Origin: Shouchella rhizosphaerae
GTDB taxonomy: Bacteria; Bacillota; Bacilli; Bacillales; Bacillaceae_D
Assembly: GCF_900142675.1 (NCBI RefSeq)
Contig: NZ_FRBS01000002.1
Location: 372,001 to 436,000, forward strand
Length of the DNA: 64,000 nt
Direction of reading: 5' to 3'
Shown: positions 34,253-46,729 of the stretch, piece by piece
Layout: each line of letters begins with the position of its first letter
How positions within the stretch are numbered: the stretch's first letter is position 1
The notes under the pieces: model-generated
Told to the model about the DNA's origin: nothing
Database searches by the model: none
What the model saw: only the letters and a program-made list of their open reading frames with translations
Made by a program: the position numbers and the translations under genes

Positions 34253-36476
34253 TGGCATTCCCAAAGTCACTGGTTCGCTCCACTATTTAACCGACCTAAC
34301 GTTTAGGGACACGTTGTATGGCAAAATTTTGCGCAGTCCCTACCCCCATGCGCGCATTCTCTCCATCCATACGGAGAAAGCCAAACAGTTGCCGGGAGTC
34401 AAAGCGGTACTCACTTATGCGGATGTGCCTGCGGTCAATGGCTATGGCATCATTGTTCCAGACCATCCCGTTTTTTGTGATACGCATGTCCGTTATGTAG
34501 GTGACGCGGTGGCCGCTGTCGCTGCTGTATCGGTGGAAGTAGCAAAAGCAGCGTTGGTGTTAATTGAAGTGGAGTATGAAGAACTCCCTGTACTTGACTC
34601 TCCTGAGAAAGCGTTAGAACCGCAAGCAATCAAGCTCCATCCAGAAGGCAACATTCTCCATGTTGCCCATCATCAAAAAGGCGACATTGGCCAAGGGTTC
34701 GCGGCTGCGGCGGCGATTGTTGAGGAAACGTATGAATTGCCGAGGCAAATGCATGCCTATATGGAAACGGAAGGAGGGACAGTCGTTCCGGAAGCGGACG
34801 GGGGTATAACCGTATATATGGGAACACAGCATGGGTTTAAAGATCGCTTTCAACTAGCACGGATTTTAGGTATACCAGAACAACAGATTCGCATTGTCTC
34901 AAGTCCGATGGGCGGGTCCTTTGGTGGCAAAGATGAGCTCAATCTCCAACCTTACGCAGCTTTACTCGCCTTAAAAACAGGGAGGCCAGTTAAAATTCAC
35001 CACACGCGAATGGAATCAGTGCGAGCAGGGCTCAAACGCCATCCGATGAAGATCACTGTGCGCACGGGCGCCGACCAAATGGGCTGCCTTACTGCCCATC
35101 ACGTGGAAATCATTGCCGATACTGGCCCTTACACGACACTGGGGCCAGCCATTCTTGATTTCGCCGTAGAGCATGCGGTTGGCCCTTACCGGATTCCACA
35201 TGTCCTCGTTAATGGAAAGTCGGTGTTTACGAACAACGCCAATGCTGGTGAATTCCGTGGTTTTGGCGGCAACCAAATGACGTTTGCCCTTGAAGGACAA
35301 ATGGACCGCCTTGCTGACAAGCTCGGAATGTGCCCGGTAGAACTGCGGCGCCGTAATTTGCGGCGTGCCGATGATTTAGGCCCTTTAGAGCAGCGAATTG
35401 TTCCGACCGATGGCGCACGCCTTGTGTTGGAGCGACTTGCAGAAACAACGATGAGGGAACATACGACATCGTCTCGTAAACGAGTCGGCACAGGCTTTGC
35501 GTTAACAATGCACGGCGGTGGGTTAGGGTACGGACGTCTTGATCGCGGTGGAGGTCGGCTTTGCTTGACAAAAGAAGGAAAAATTGAGGCTGCCTTTGGT
35601 TTTGAAGAAGCCGGCCAAGGAATTTTAACAGTGATTGAAACGATGATGCTTAAAGCGTTTCAGTGCGGGCGGAGCGATCTCGACATCCAAATTGGTGACA
35701 CAGGCCGTGTGCCGCCCACAGGCTCGACGACAGCTTCTCGGGGCACGAGCATGGTATGGACCGCAATCGAACGATTGAAAGAGCCTTTTATAAAGGCGTT
35801 GCTGGACCAGGCGATGCGGGCAACGGGAATAGAGGAAAAGCGGTTGCAACTCGGTGCGGGTGGCGTTTACGAACAGGGGACATTGGTTATCGACTATAAA
35901 AGCCTGGCCCGCTTTAGTGAAATGCCTCTCTGTTTAGAAACATCGTTTGATTTTCCAACTTCTCCTGATCCTACAGAAGGCGGCCACTACTTGTACACGT
36001 TTGCCGCTGTAAAAGCAAAAGTAGAAGTCGATCGGATCACCGGCCGAGTCCAAGTACTCGATTTAAAACAGGCCGTTGCCGCAGGCCCTGTCGTAAATGA
36101 ACTCGGCTATAGGGGGCAAATCGAAGGCGGCGGCGTAATGGCGCTCGGCTATGCCTTGATGGAAGAAGCGATCATGGAACAAGGCAAGTATGCGACTGAA
36201 AATTTTGATACGTACATGATTCCTAGCATAAAAGATGTGCCGTTTGACATGGAAACAGAAGCCATTGAGACATTAGAGCAAGGGGATTGCTATGGGCCAA
36301 GAGGCGTAGGCGAAATTGGCACCGTTGCCGTTGCACCGGCCATCGCTAAAGCAATCCATCAAGCTTGCGGCTGTTGGGTGGCGAAGTTGCCGGTTTCGCC
36401 AGAACGTTTGCTGGAAGCGATGGAAGAGAGGGAGGAGGATTCATGGCATTCACACGTGCTAACAACCGAAAAGTAA
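34227..36476 (+). CDS. pucD: Xanthine dehydrogenase molybdopterin subunit
   Basis: 749 residues, standard length. The N-terminal hammerhead domain (TGSLHYLTDLTFRDTLYGKILRSPYPHARI) is followed by Moco-binding motifs GGSFGGKDE (near residue 230), FRGFGGNQ, GTSMVWTAIERLKEPF, and the C-terminal GPRGVGEIGTV whose Glu is the catalytic base. It hydroxylates hypoxanthine/xanthine to urate. ATG follows AGAGGGGGAAGAGGAG. It overlaps both flanking genes, a sign of tight translational coupling. Confidence 0.95.
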   Translation: MEKRTIRYDGIPKVTGSLHYLTDLTFRDTLYGKILRSPYPHARILSIHTEKAKQLPGVKAVLTYADVPAVNGYGIIVPDHPVFCDTHVRYVGDAVAAVAAVSVEVAKAALVLIEVEYEELPVLDSPEKALEPQAIKLHPEGNILHVAHHQKGDIGQGFAAAAAIVEETYELPRQMHAYMETEGGTVVPEADGGITVYMGTQHGFKDRFQLARILGIPEQQIRIVSSPMGGSFGGKDELNLQPYAALLALKTGRPVKIHHTRMESVRAGLKRHPMKITVRTGADQMGCLTAHHVEIIADTGPYTTLGPAILDFAVEHAVGPYRIPHVLVNGKSVFTNNANAGEFRGFGGNQMTFALEGQMDRLADKLGMCPVELRRRNLRRADDLGPLEQRIVPTDGARLVLERLAETTMREHTTSSRKRVGTGFALTMHGGGLGYGRLDRGGGRLCLTKEGKIEAAFGFEEAGQGILTVIETMMLKAFQCGRSDLDIQIGDTGRVPPTGSTTASRGTSMVWTAIERLKEPFIKALLDQAMRATGIEEKRLQLGAGGVYEQGTLVIDYKSLARFSEMPLCLETSFDFPTSPDPTEGGHYLYTFAAVKAKVEVDRITGRVQVLDLKQAVAAGPVVNELGYRGQIEGGGVMALGYALMEEAIMEQGKYATENFDTYMIPSIKDVPFDMETEAIETLEQGDCYGPRGVGEIGTVAVAPAIAKAIHQACGCWVAKLPVSPERLLEAMEEREEDSWHSHVLTTEK

Positions 36477-36988
36477 GCCTGACCTTTCAAATCAATGGCC
36501 AGACGAGGCAAGTGGAAACATACGCTAGCGTGAGGCTGGCTGATGTGTTGAGAGAGGAACTAGGCTTGACTGGCACAAAAGTGTCATGCGGCATTGGCCG
36601 TTGCGGTGCCTGCGCCGTGCTTATGGATGGAAAAGTGGTCAATAGCTGTTTGCTCATGGCGTTCCAAGCAACGAATGTCGAGTTGCAAACGATTGAAGGA
36701 ATTACCGCTTCTGCCGAAAACGGGGTTGACCCTATGCAGCAAGCATTTTTAGAAGAAGGTGGCTTCCAATGCGGCTATTGCACCCCAGGGATGGTGGTCG
36801 CTGCTAAAGCGTTGCTGAATGAAAACCAGGCCCCGAGTGATGAGGAAATGGCCGAAGCATTGTCAGGCAATTTATGCCGTTGTACTGGCTACGCCGGTAT
36901 TATCCGAGCCGTGCGGAAAGCGGCAAAAGGAAAGCAGGAGAGTGATGTCGAAGGGCCGAACAGTAGCGCGAAAAGGCTGCTCGAATAG
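36443..36988 (+). CDS. pucE: Xanthine dehydrogenase [2Fe-2S] subunit
   Basis: 181 residues from the ATG after GGGAGGAGG, overlapping pucD by 34 bases. The two cluster motifs are intact: CGIGRCGACAVLMDGKVVNSC (plant-ferredoxin type, split around residues 49-69) and CGYCTPGM with CRCTGY in the four-helix domain. The C-tail (GKQESDVEGPNSSAKRLLE) is a little longer than usual. It transfers electrons from the molybdenum centre to the FAD subunit PucC. Confidence 0.95.
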   Translation: MAFTRANNRKVSLTFQINGQTRQVETYASVRLADVLREELGLTGTKVSCGIGRCGACAVLMDGKVVNSCLLMAFQATNVELQTIEGITASAENGVDPMQQAFLEEGGFQCGYCTPGMVVAAKALLNENQAPSDEEMAEALSGNLCRCTGYAGIIRAVRKAAKGKQESDVEGPNSSAKRLLE

Positions 36989-37056
36989 AAAGAGATCGCG
37001 CTTTCTGAACGACAGGGAGGCGGTTGCGACAGTCGTATTTAGTCGTTTTACCCACT

Positions 37057-37108
37057 CGAAAAAACAGGCGCAGCCCGGTTACACATCGGGTTGGCGCCTG
37101 TTTTTCGC
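37057..37108. terminator. Bidirectional terminator between pucE and pucG
   Basis: CGAAAAAACAGGCGC pairs with GGCGCCTGTTTTTCG, with a second AGCCCG/CGGGTT stem in between. A and T tracts allow use from both sides. Confidence 0.85.
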
Positions 37109-37222
37109 AAGCTTTTCGATTTATTCGGCATCGTCTTTGCAGAGAGGAGCTCGGTCAAATGGTGAATTCGCTCTCCCCATACGGGTGCCAAGCGGCTGAC
37201 AGCGCCTTGGCCAACTCGCTGT

Positions 37223-38464
37223 TTAGGCCATTGCGGACTTTTCTGTTTGTTCGTAGTAGGAAAGCGCCGCTTGGACGGCTTTACCGGTTTCAATCTTTGT
37301 ACCGTAATGGAGAAGCGCTGCCTCAAGTGCTGCGAGCACAAACAAAATGTTTTCCTTGCGACAGCTATAGCCCATTGTGCCAATCCGCCAGATTTTCCCA
37401 TGGAGCGGTCCGAAAGAGCTAGCGATCTCTACGCCAAAATGGTGCAACATAAAGGCACGCACGCGATCAGCGTCAAGCCCAACAGGTACGCACACGCACG
37501 TCACCATTGGCAATTTGTGCTGATGGGAGACAAATAACTCAAGCCCCATTGCTGTTAGACCGGCAATAAGCGCTTTTTCATGGTAGGCGTGTCGCGCAAA
37601 CCGGTGGGGGAGCCCTTCTTCCAGAAGAATCGCTAACCCTTTATGGAGAGCATACACCATGGAGGTTGCTTCCGTATGGTGGTTCAAACGCCTTGGACTC
37701 CAGTAATCCTGCAGCATGCCAAGGTCAAAATAGTTGCTGGCGACAACTGTCCCTCGCAGTGGTTCGTCCAAGTCGTCTTTGGTTGCAATTCCTTGTTCGA
37801 CTTTTTTGCGGCGGGCAATCACTTCTTCCACTCGTTGATTGTACGTAATCGGTGCCATGCCAGCCGGGACGGACAAGCATTTTTGCGTGCCGCCGATAGC
37901 GGCATCAATGTGCCATTCATCGACTAAAACGTCGGTTCCCCCAATCGTAGCAACCGCATCAACAACAAACAGGCAACCTTGTTCACGGCAAGCTTTGCCG
38001 ATTTGAGCGAGTGGTTGCATGCATCCAGTTGACGTTTCCCCATGGACACACGCGACAATGTTAGGCTTGATTGCGTGGATGTGGTTGATTACTTCTTCTT
38101 CGCTAAACACAGTGCCCCACGTACATTCGATTTTGTGGACATCGGCCCCGTAACGTTCGCAAATTTCTACAAGCAAATGGCCGAAACGCCCGTAAATCGG
38201 CACAAGCACACGGTCTCCTCGTTCAATTAAACTGGCGAGAACAGCCTCAATCCCTGAACGTGACGTCCCGTCAACGGGATAGGCCCACTCGTTTTCTGTT
38301 TGGAACAACTTGCGCAGTTGGTCCATCGTCTGGTTCATGATGTTCGTAAAAGCAGGGTCAAATTGCCCTAGAATCGGCATGCTCATTGCCTGCAAGACAC
38401 GGGGGTCGACTTCTACCGGCCCTGGCGTCATAATCGTCCGCTTTGCTGAAAGGTACGTATCCAT
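37223..38464 (-). CDS. pucG: (S)-ureidoglycine-glyoxylate aminotransferase
   Basis: 413 residues, class V aminotransferase fold. Start MTPGPVEVDPRVL, the GTSRSGIEAVLASL cofactor loop, FVVDAVATIGG with the pyridine-binding Asp (169) and GGTQKCLSVPAG with the PLP lysine (195). In B. subtilis PucG transfers the amino group of ureidoglycine to glyoxylate, giving glycine and oxalurate. ATG follows AAGGAG. It is transcribed after pucF with 36 bases between, away from pucE. Confidence 0.9.
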   Translation of the reverse strand: MDTYLSAKRTIMTPGPVEVDPRVLQAMSMPILGQFDPAFTNIMNQTMDQLRKLFQTENEWAYPVDGTSRSGIEAVLASLIERGDRVLVPIYGRFGHLLVEICERYGADVHKIECTWGTVFSEEEVINHIHAIKPNIVACVHGETSTGCMQPLAQIGKACREQGCLFVVDAVATIGGTDVLVDEWHIDAAIGGTQKCLSVPAGMAPITYNQRVEEVIARRKKVEQGIATKDDLDEPLRGTVVASNYFDLGMLQDYWSPRRLNHHTEATSMVYALHKGLAILLEEGLPHRFARHAYHEKALIAGLTAMGLELFVSHQHKLPMVTCVCVPVGLDADRVRAFMLHHFGVEIASSFGPLHGKIWRIGTMGYSCRKENILFVLAALEAALLHYGTKIETGKAVQAALSYYEQTEKSAMA

Positions 38465-38500
38465 TGCAATTCTCCTTCAAAAACATTTTGCAGCTTTAAA

Positions 38501-39733
38501 CTAATAGGCAAGCTTATACAAAAGGGCGGCAAGTGCAGATACGCCAGCTTCCAAATCTTCATCGGCTGTAAACTCCAATGGGGAGTGGCTAATGCCGCCT
38601 TTGCTAGGGACAAACAACAGTGCCGTTGGGCAGCAACTGCCGAAAATTTGCGTATCATGCCCGGCGCCGCTGTACATGTATTGGACTGGAAGCCCTGTTT
38701 TTTGCGCAGACTGGAATGCCATTGCTGTAAGGTCTGCGTCCATCGCTACTGGAGCGACGTCTGCCCACTGGTCCACAGAGATGCCTAACTGGCTCGCTTG
38801 CTCTTGTTCATGGAAGAACGTCTCCATTTCCTCACAGTAGCGATCGAGCATGTTCGTGGAATGGTGGCGGATATCAAGAGAAAAGCTCACTTTGCCAGGG
38901 ATGACATTGGCTGTATTTGGGAAGGCTTCAATTTGCCCAACGGTGGCGACAAACGCCTCGTCGATTTTCCTTGCTTTGTCTACTAAGCGGGTAATTAAGC
39001 GCGAAGCTAGTTCCATCGCATCTTTGCGCATGTGCATCGGCGTTGTGCCAGCATGGTTGGCAGCGCCTTCCACCGTTACCGTGAAACGCCTTTGACCGAC
39101 AATAGCCTTGGCAATGCCAATTTTGTTGCCGCTATGTTCCAACACTTGCCCTTGTTCAATATGCAATTCAATGAAACAGTCTATGTCTGTGCGGCGGGGC
39201 GCTTGATAATGGCCCTGGCCAAATCCGTTTGCGCGCATTGCCTCGCCTAAACTAATGCCTGATGCGTCAAGGAGTGCATCTATGTCCGCTTGCTCATAGC
39301 GTCCTGTAATACTGCCGGACCCCCAAAAAGCAAGGGGGAAACGGCTGCCTTCTTCCTCGCAAAGAGAGACGACATCAATCGTTTTTTTAGGGCGGCCATA
39401 GCGGGACACAAGGCGTGAGACAGCAAGCAAGCTGCCGATAATGCCATAAGCTCCATCAAATTTGCCGCCGCTGGAAACCGTGTCAATATGGGAGCCAGTG
39501 ACGATTGAGGCTTGCGAAGCAAGCGTTCCTTCGATCCGCCCATAAGCATTGCCGACATCGTCAAAGAAAGCATCGAGCCCCTTTGCTTGAAATAAAGAGA
39601 AAACGGCCTGTTGGGCTTCCAGCCAGGTTGGTGTATAAAGAAGGCGTGTATTCCCGCCGTCGCTCGTTTTGCCAAAGCGAGCAAGATAGTGAATATAGGC
39701 GCTAGCTTGCTCTGTTTCCAAGCTGTTGATCAT
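38501..39733 (-). CDS. pucF: Allantoate amidohydrolase
   Basis: 410 residues, M20/M28-type metallo-amidase of the AllC/HyuC group. Metal ligands are visible: His82 and Asp93 in GSHIDTVSSGGKFDGAYG, the EEEGSRF Glu pair near 127, His191 in IELHIEQG, and the late His in GGISHSPLE. NHAGTTPMHMR and the SGAGHD segment fit substrate binding. It hydrolyses allantoate to ureidoglycine and ammonia. It is first in the pucF-pucG operon and divergent from pucR. Confidence 0.92.
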   Translation of the reverse strand: MINSLETEQASAYIHYLARFGKTSDGGNTRLLYTPTWLEAQQAVFSLFQAKGLDAFFDDVGNAYGRIEGTLASQASIVTGSHIDTVSSGGKFDGAYGIIGSLLAVSRLVSRYGRPKKTIDVVSLCEEEGSRFPLAFWGSGSITGRYEQADIDALLDASGISLGEAMRANGFGQGHYQAPRRTDIDCFIELHIEQGQVLEHSGNKIGIAKAIVGQRRFTVTVEGAANHAGTTPMHMRKDAMELASRLITRLVDKARKIDEAFVATVGQIEAFPNTANVIPGKVSFSLDIRHHSTNMLDRYCEEMETFFHEQEQASQLGISVDQWADVAPVAMDADLTAMAFQSAQKTGLPVQYMYSGAGHDTQIFGSCCPTALLFVPSKGGISHSPLEFTADEDLEAGVSALAALLYKLAY

Positions 39734-39905
39734 CGCAAATCGTACCCCTCGCTTTATTTTTTATGTCAGAAATGTTCCGAATACTTCTGTGTGTGACTGA
39801 TTTTACTGGTAAGCTTACGATAAATCATTGGCAAATCTATTATTTTTTACGGCGAAATTTGTGCAATTTGCCTAACTAATTGAAACGGTAGAGGAGGAGA
39901 TTCAG

Positions 39906-41570
39906 TTGAACATTTCCCAATTATTAACGCTGCCTGCCTTTTCTGGCGCGCGGCTCGTGGCAGGAAAAGCGGGGGCAGAGCGCAGTATTGAACATGTCAA
40001 TATGATGGATGCCCCTGATATAGCTGGCTATTTAAAGGGCAACGATTTGCTTGTAACGACGGCTTACCATTTTAAAGATGACGCAAGCCAATTAGTTGAA
40101 CTAATTGAAACGATGGCCGAAAAACGTTGCGCCGGTTTGGGGATAAAAGCGAAGCGCTTTCTCGGAAAAATACCTGAAGAAGCGGTGGCCATTGCCAATG
40201 CCCATGGGTTGCCTGTTATTGAACTGTCGGAAGAAATAGGGCTAGGGACAATTGTGAATCAAACGTTAAGCGCGATTCTTGATTTGCGCACCAATGAACT
40301 AAAAGCGGCAATTGAAGCCCATCAAACGTTCTCTGACCATATCGTTAGTGGAAAAGGGGTTGGTGAACTGTTAGAAAATGTAGCAAAAATCGTTGGCTGC
40401 TCTATCATGCTTCTTGATGAACGTTGCCAACTTGTCGGTACGACGCACGCATCGAGGACAATTGTATCGGGCCTCCAATATTTAAACCGGATGGGGTATC
40501 AGTTGTTTTTACCACAAACCGCCTATACACACCTTTCTATGATATCGGAAAAAGGACAAGTGGAAGTGTTGACAGTGTTTCCTGTAAGAACGAATAGACC
40601 AAAGCAGGCGATGCTCGTTATGTTTGGCCATATACCAGCACTCGAAAACGGTCATCTGTTAACAATTGAACAAGCGGCCAATGTCGTAGCTTTTGAGTTA
40701 ATGAAAAACAACGCATTGCAACAATATACAAGAAGGGCAAAAAATGACTTCTTTTTGAACTTCATAAAGAAAGCGTATTCGTCTAAAAAGGAGACGCTAA
40801 ATCGAGCACTGGAATTCGACTTGCACAATGACCAAAAATACAAATGTATTGCCGGACGACTCGATACGGAAGAAAAACAACTTGGCTTTAAACAAAGGCA
40901 AATTGAAATCGAAAAAGTGTTTGATTTTATTGAAGAAGAGTTGACTATTTTTCCGTTTGTATCTCATTTGTTTATCATGAATGACATCTGCCTCATTTTA
41001 GTGGAAGGGGAATCGGAAGAACTGGCAAGCGAAGAATACTCGCCGACATTGATCGCCTTGGAAATTATCCAAGAACGGGTAGCGGCCCATTTTGACCGGA
41101 CGATTTCGTTTGGCGTCAGCAATGTATGCCATGAATTTTGGGATGTGATCGAAGCTCACGGTGAAGCCATTAATGCATTAAACTCCGGCCACCTGTCAGG
41201 AAACAAACAATTTGTGCAAACATACCAAGCAAAAGACATTTCAAAGCTGTTGCGGATGATTCCAAATGAAGACCTTGCTGAGTTTTGCGCTTATATGTTG
41301 CAAAAGCTATCAGATGCGCAAGTAAACGATTTAAGTTTACTACAGACGCTCGCTGTTTATTTGGAAACGCATTGTCAGATTTCTGAAACAGCGAAGCGTC
41401 TTTATGTCCATCGCAATACGATCATTTACCGTCTTGAAAAAATTGAAGAATTGCTCGGAAAAGACATCAAAGATCCAGAAACGACGTTGCATTTACGCTT
41501 AGCCCTTCGCATCCAGCAAATGCTTTCCGAACAAAGCGACTTGTTAGAACAGCCAAGCGTTGATCGATGA
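39906..41570 (+). CDS. pucR: Purine catabolism regulator PucR
   Basis: 554 residues from TTG after AGAGGAGGAG. The N-terminal PucR domain (LLTLPAFSGARLVAGKAGAERSIEHVNMMDAPDIAGYLKGNDLLVTT) spans about residues 1-125. A middle sensor and a GGDEF-like region follow, and the C-terminal PucR-type HTH_30 is LAVYLETHCQISETAKRLYVHRNTIIYRLEKIEELLG. It should activate the surrounding puc genes in response to a ring-opened purine product such as allantoin and nitrogen limitation, as known for B. subtilis PucR. It faces away from pucF across a 172-base AT-rich spacer. Confidence 0.95.
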   Translation: MNISQLLTLPAFSGARLVAGKAGAERSIEHVNMMDAPDIAGYLKGNDLLVTTAYHFKDDASQLVELIETMAEKRCAGLGIKAKRFLGKIPEEAVAIANAHGLPVIELSEEIGLGTIVNQTLSAILDLRTNELKAAIEAHQTFSDHIVSGKGVGELLENVAKIVGCSIMLLDERCQLVGTTHASRTIVSGLQYLNRMGYQLFLPQTAYTHLSMISEKGQVEVLTVFPVRTNRPKQAMLVMFGHIPALENGHLLTIEQAANVVAFELMKNNALQQYTRRAKNDFFLNFIKKAYSSKKETLNRALEFDLHNDQKYKCIAGRLDTEEKQLGFKQRQIEIEKVFDFIEEELTIFPFVSHLFIMNDICLILVEGESEELASEEYSPTLIALEIIQERVAAHFDRTISFGVSNVCHEFWDVIEAHGEAINALNSGHLSGNKQFVQTYQAKDISKLLRMIPNEDLAEFCAYMLQKLSDAQVNDLSLLQTLAVYLETHCQISETAKRLYVHRNTIIYRLEKIEELLGKDIKDPETTLHLRLALRIQQMLSEQSDLLEQPSVDR

Positions 41571-41653
41571 TTTGGTTATTTCGCCTAATGACAGCAGACC
41601 GCCTTTTTCGTACGATTTGAAGGAATTCATTAGAGAAAAGAGGAGAGGCACTC

Positions 41654-42166
41654 GTGACGACGTTGGAAGAGCTCAATCAGGCCGATTGCGCCCGTTTTAC
41701 AAGTATGCTTGGCCACCTTTTTGAACACTCGCCTTGGATTCCTAAGGAGGCGTGGGCTAGACGGCCGTTTGCCTCCATTTGTGATCTTCATCGGGAAATG
41801 GTGATGGTGGTAGAAGAAGCTACTTATGAAGACCAATTAAGTTTAATCCAAGCCCACCCCAGGCTAGCGGCGAGCGAAAAGGTAGGCGCTTCTTCGGCAG
41901 CAGAGCAGCAAGACGCAGGTTTGGACGTTCTTAGCAAGAGGGAAGCACTCGCCTTTTCCGAATTAAACGATGTTTATGACAAGCGTTTCGGTTTTCCTTT
42001 TGTGGAAGCGGTGAAGGGAAAAACAACACAGCAACTATACGACTCCTTGGCTGAACGGATTAACAGCACGAAAGAGGCTGAATTTAACCGGGCGCTTGCT
42101 GAAATTTATCAAATCGCGTGGTATCGCTTAGAAGCGTTCATCAAACAACAGAAAGGGTTGGTGTAG
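41654..42166 (+). CDS. uraD: OHCU decarboxylase (stand-alone)
   Basis: 170 residues from GTG after AGAGGAGAGG. Family motifs: LGHLFEHSPWIPKEAWARRPF near residue 17, the QLSLIQAHPRLA block with the catalytic His, and a C-terminal FNRALAEIYQIAWYRL. It decarboxylates 2-oxo-4-hydroxy-4-carboxy-5-ureidoimidazoline to (S)-allantoin. In B. subtilis this activity is the N-terminal half of the PucL fusion. Here it is a separate gene ending two bases before the uricase start. Confidence 0.92.
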   Translation: MTTLEELNQADCARFTSMLGHLFEHSPWIPKEAWARRPFASICDLHREMVMVVEEATYEDQLSLIQAHPRLAASEKVGASSAAEQQDAGLDVLSKREALAFSELNDVYDKRFGFPFVEAVKGKTTQQLYDSLAERINSTKEAEFNRALAEIYQIAWYRLEAFIKQQKGLV

Positions 42167-42168
42167 AA

Positions 42169-43143
42169 GTGGAAAATAAACGGACAATGTCTTATGGAAA
42201 AGGGAATGTGTTTGCCTACCGAACGTTTATGGAACCGTTAAGCGGGCTTCAGCCGATCCCTGAATCGGCATTTACTGTTCGGGATAACACTGTTTTTGGC
42301 ATCAATGTCACAGTTGAGGTCGGGGGAAACGCTTTTCTGTCGTCTTTTACAGATGGGGACAATCAAATGGTTGTCGCAACCGATTCTATGAAAAATTTTA
42401 TCCAACGGCATTTAGCGACTTTTTCAGGACGGACCATTGAGGGCTTTATCCGTTATGTCGGGGAGGCTTTTCTAACGACTTACAGCCACATAGACTGGGT
42501 CAAGCTAACAGGCGAAGCCGTGCCTTTTGAAAATACTACGTATGCAAATGGCGAAGAATCAAGCACAAGTTCACTCGTTTATAAGCACTCGCGCAATGAA
42601 CGAAACGAAGCGTCGATTGAGCTCGTTCGCGAAGGAAACGGCTGGCAAATCAACAGCCAGAATAGCAGACTTCTTGACTTGCAGCTTGTTAAAGTGAAGG
42701 ACAATTCATTTGTCGGCTTTATTCGCGATCAATATACAACGTTGCCCGAAGATTCCAATCGACCGCTTTTCATTTACTTGAACATTGGCTGGTCTTACGA
42801 AACAGACGACGATGCGCTAGGGGAGGAGCCTGCCCGTTATGTAGCTGGAGAACAAGTTGCCGATCTCGCTTCTTCTGTTTTTCATGAACTGGCCTCCCCC
42901 TCGATTCAACACTTGATTTACCAAATCGGCTGCCGCATGTTAAAACGATTTCCTCAGCTGCAAGAAGTGACGTTTGAATCGCAAAACCGAACTTGGGACA
43001 CAGTTGTGGAAGACATTCCCGAAACAGAAGGGAAAGTGTATACGGAGCCGCGCTTGCCATTTGGCTTTCAACGGTTTTCCGTTACAAAAGCAGATCTCGG
43101 CCCTCAAACCACGTTTACTAGAACCGAAACAGCGCGATTATGA
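42169..43143 (+). CDS. pucL: Uricase (urate oxidase)
   Basis: 324 residues when started at GTG 42169, which aligns with the start of Bacillus sp. TB-90 uricase (TMSYGKGNVFAYRT against YYGKGDVFAYRT). ATG 42187 is an alternative. Key motifs: VVATDSMKNFIQRHL with the catalytic Thr, SFVGFIRDQYTTLPEDSNRPLF, and SIQHLIYQIG. It oxidises urate to 5-hydroxyisourate without cofactor. It corresponds only to the C-terminal half of B. subtilis PucL. It overlaps pucM by four bases. Confidence 0.95.
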   Translation: MENKRTMSYGKGNVFAYRTFMEPLSGLQPIPESAFTVRDNTVFGINVTVEVGGNAFLSSFTDGDNQMVVATDSMKNFIQRHLATFSGRTIEGFIRYVGEAFLTTYSHIDWVKLTGEAVPFENTTYANGEESSTSSLVYKHSRNERNEASIELVREGNGWQINSQNSRLLDLQLVKVKDNSFVGFIRDQYTTLPEDSNRPLFIYLNIGWSYETDDDALGEEPARYVAGEQVADLASSVFHELASPSIQHLIYQIGCRMLKRFPQLQEVTFESQNRTWDTVVEDIPETEGKVYTEPRLPFGFQRFSVTKADLGPQTTFTRTETARL

Positions 43144-43478
43144 GCGGCTTAACCACTCACGTTTTAGACATTGGCCACGGCGTTCCTGCCCGAGGAGTGA
43201 CTGTCGCCCTTTATCGTCTCCAGAAAGGAGAGTGGAAAGCAATAGCAACAGCAGCAACCAATGCGGATGGACGAATCGATTCTCCATTTCTCACCGTCGA
43301 GCCGCTCCCTGGCGAGTACCAACTCGTGTTTCATATCGGAGAATATTATGCCAAACGAGAAGTAGAGACGTTTTTAAGCACCGTGCCTGTAAGGTTCGTC
43401 CTTTCTTCGCCCCAGGAACATTACCATGTACCGCTACTTGTGTCGCCTTGGGGCTATCAAACATACCGGGGTAGTTAA
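43140..43478 (+). CDS. pucM: 5-Hydroxyisourate hydrolase (transthyretin-like)
   Basis: 112 residues, normal length. Starts LTTHVLDIGHGVPARGVTVALYRL with the catalytic His, contains DGRID and ends with the diagnostic YRGS tetrapeptide. It converts 5-hydroxyisourate to OHCU, between uricase and OHCU decarboxylase; the three genes are adjacent and overlapping or nearly so, giving the complete urate-to-allantoin step in one transcript. Confidence 0.95.
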   Translation: MSGLTTHVLDIGHGVPARGVTVALYRLQKGEWKAIATAATNADGRIDSPFLTVEPLPGEYQLVFHIGEYYAKREVETFLSTVPVRFVLSSPQEHYHVPLLVSPWGYQTYRGS

Positions 43479-43893
43479 AAGGAAAACTTGTTTTCTGTGC
43501 TCATAAAGTTAGGATGATAGCTATTCCAGTTTGTTGACCGACTATTTTAAAATCGTTTGAATGCCCTTGTATGAAAGATACATGAATCTCTTTTAAGAGT
43601 ATGTTTCATTTTGAGAGCGGTACATACTCGCTCACATGTCAGCTTTGGCGTTTTTCTCATTGACTTGTGCCAGGGTGCTAGCGCCACCTGGCAATTTTTT
43701 TGCCCTTCTTCTCTTTTTTGTGTAAACAATCCTAACAACAAAAGGGGCGGGTTCATCGAAATTCTTCGCTTTTCCCTATTATTGTTTATCTAATTGTTCC
43801 AACAAAACGCACATTGTTTAGCTGTTTTGCACAAAGATTTTTCTGATTTGTTGCGCTACAATGTGGAACAACATTTGAGTAAAGGAGAGAGCG
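43479..43893. other. Intergenic region between pucM and the DcuC-type carrier gene
   Basis: No gene supported. It contains a strong terminator (43668-43701) and then about 190 bases with a possible -10 (TACAAT near 43857) upstream of the next operon. The 190 bases before the terminator show only short AT-rich repeats. Confidence 0.5.
43668..43701 (+). terminator. Rho-independent terminator after pucM
   Basis: TGCCAGG and CCTGGCA arms close a GC-rich inner stem and are followed by a run of seven T residues. Confidence 0.85.
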
Positions 43894-46714
<2,821 letters not shown>

Positions 46715-46729
46715 ACAGGGGGGATGGAG

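Noticed and set aside
31629-43893. PucR boxes upstream of puc genes
   Set aside because: Searching by eye for the B. subtilis consensus around TTGGTTAA gave only degenerate matches (for example near 31672 and 41573), so I do not list them as sites.
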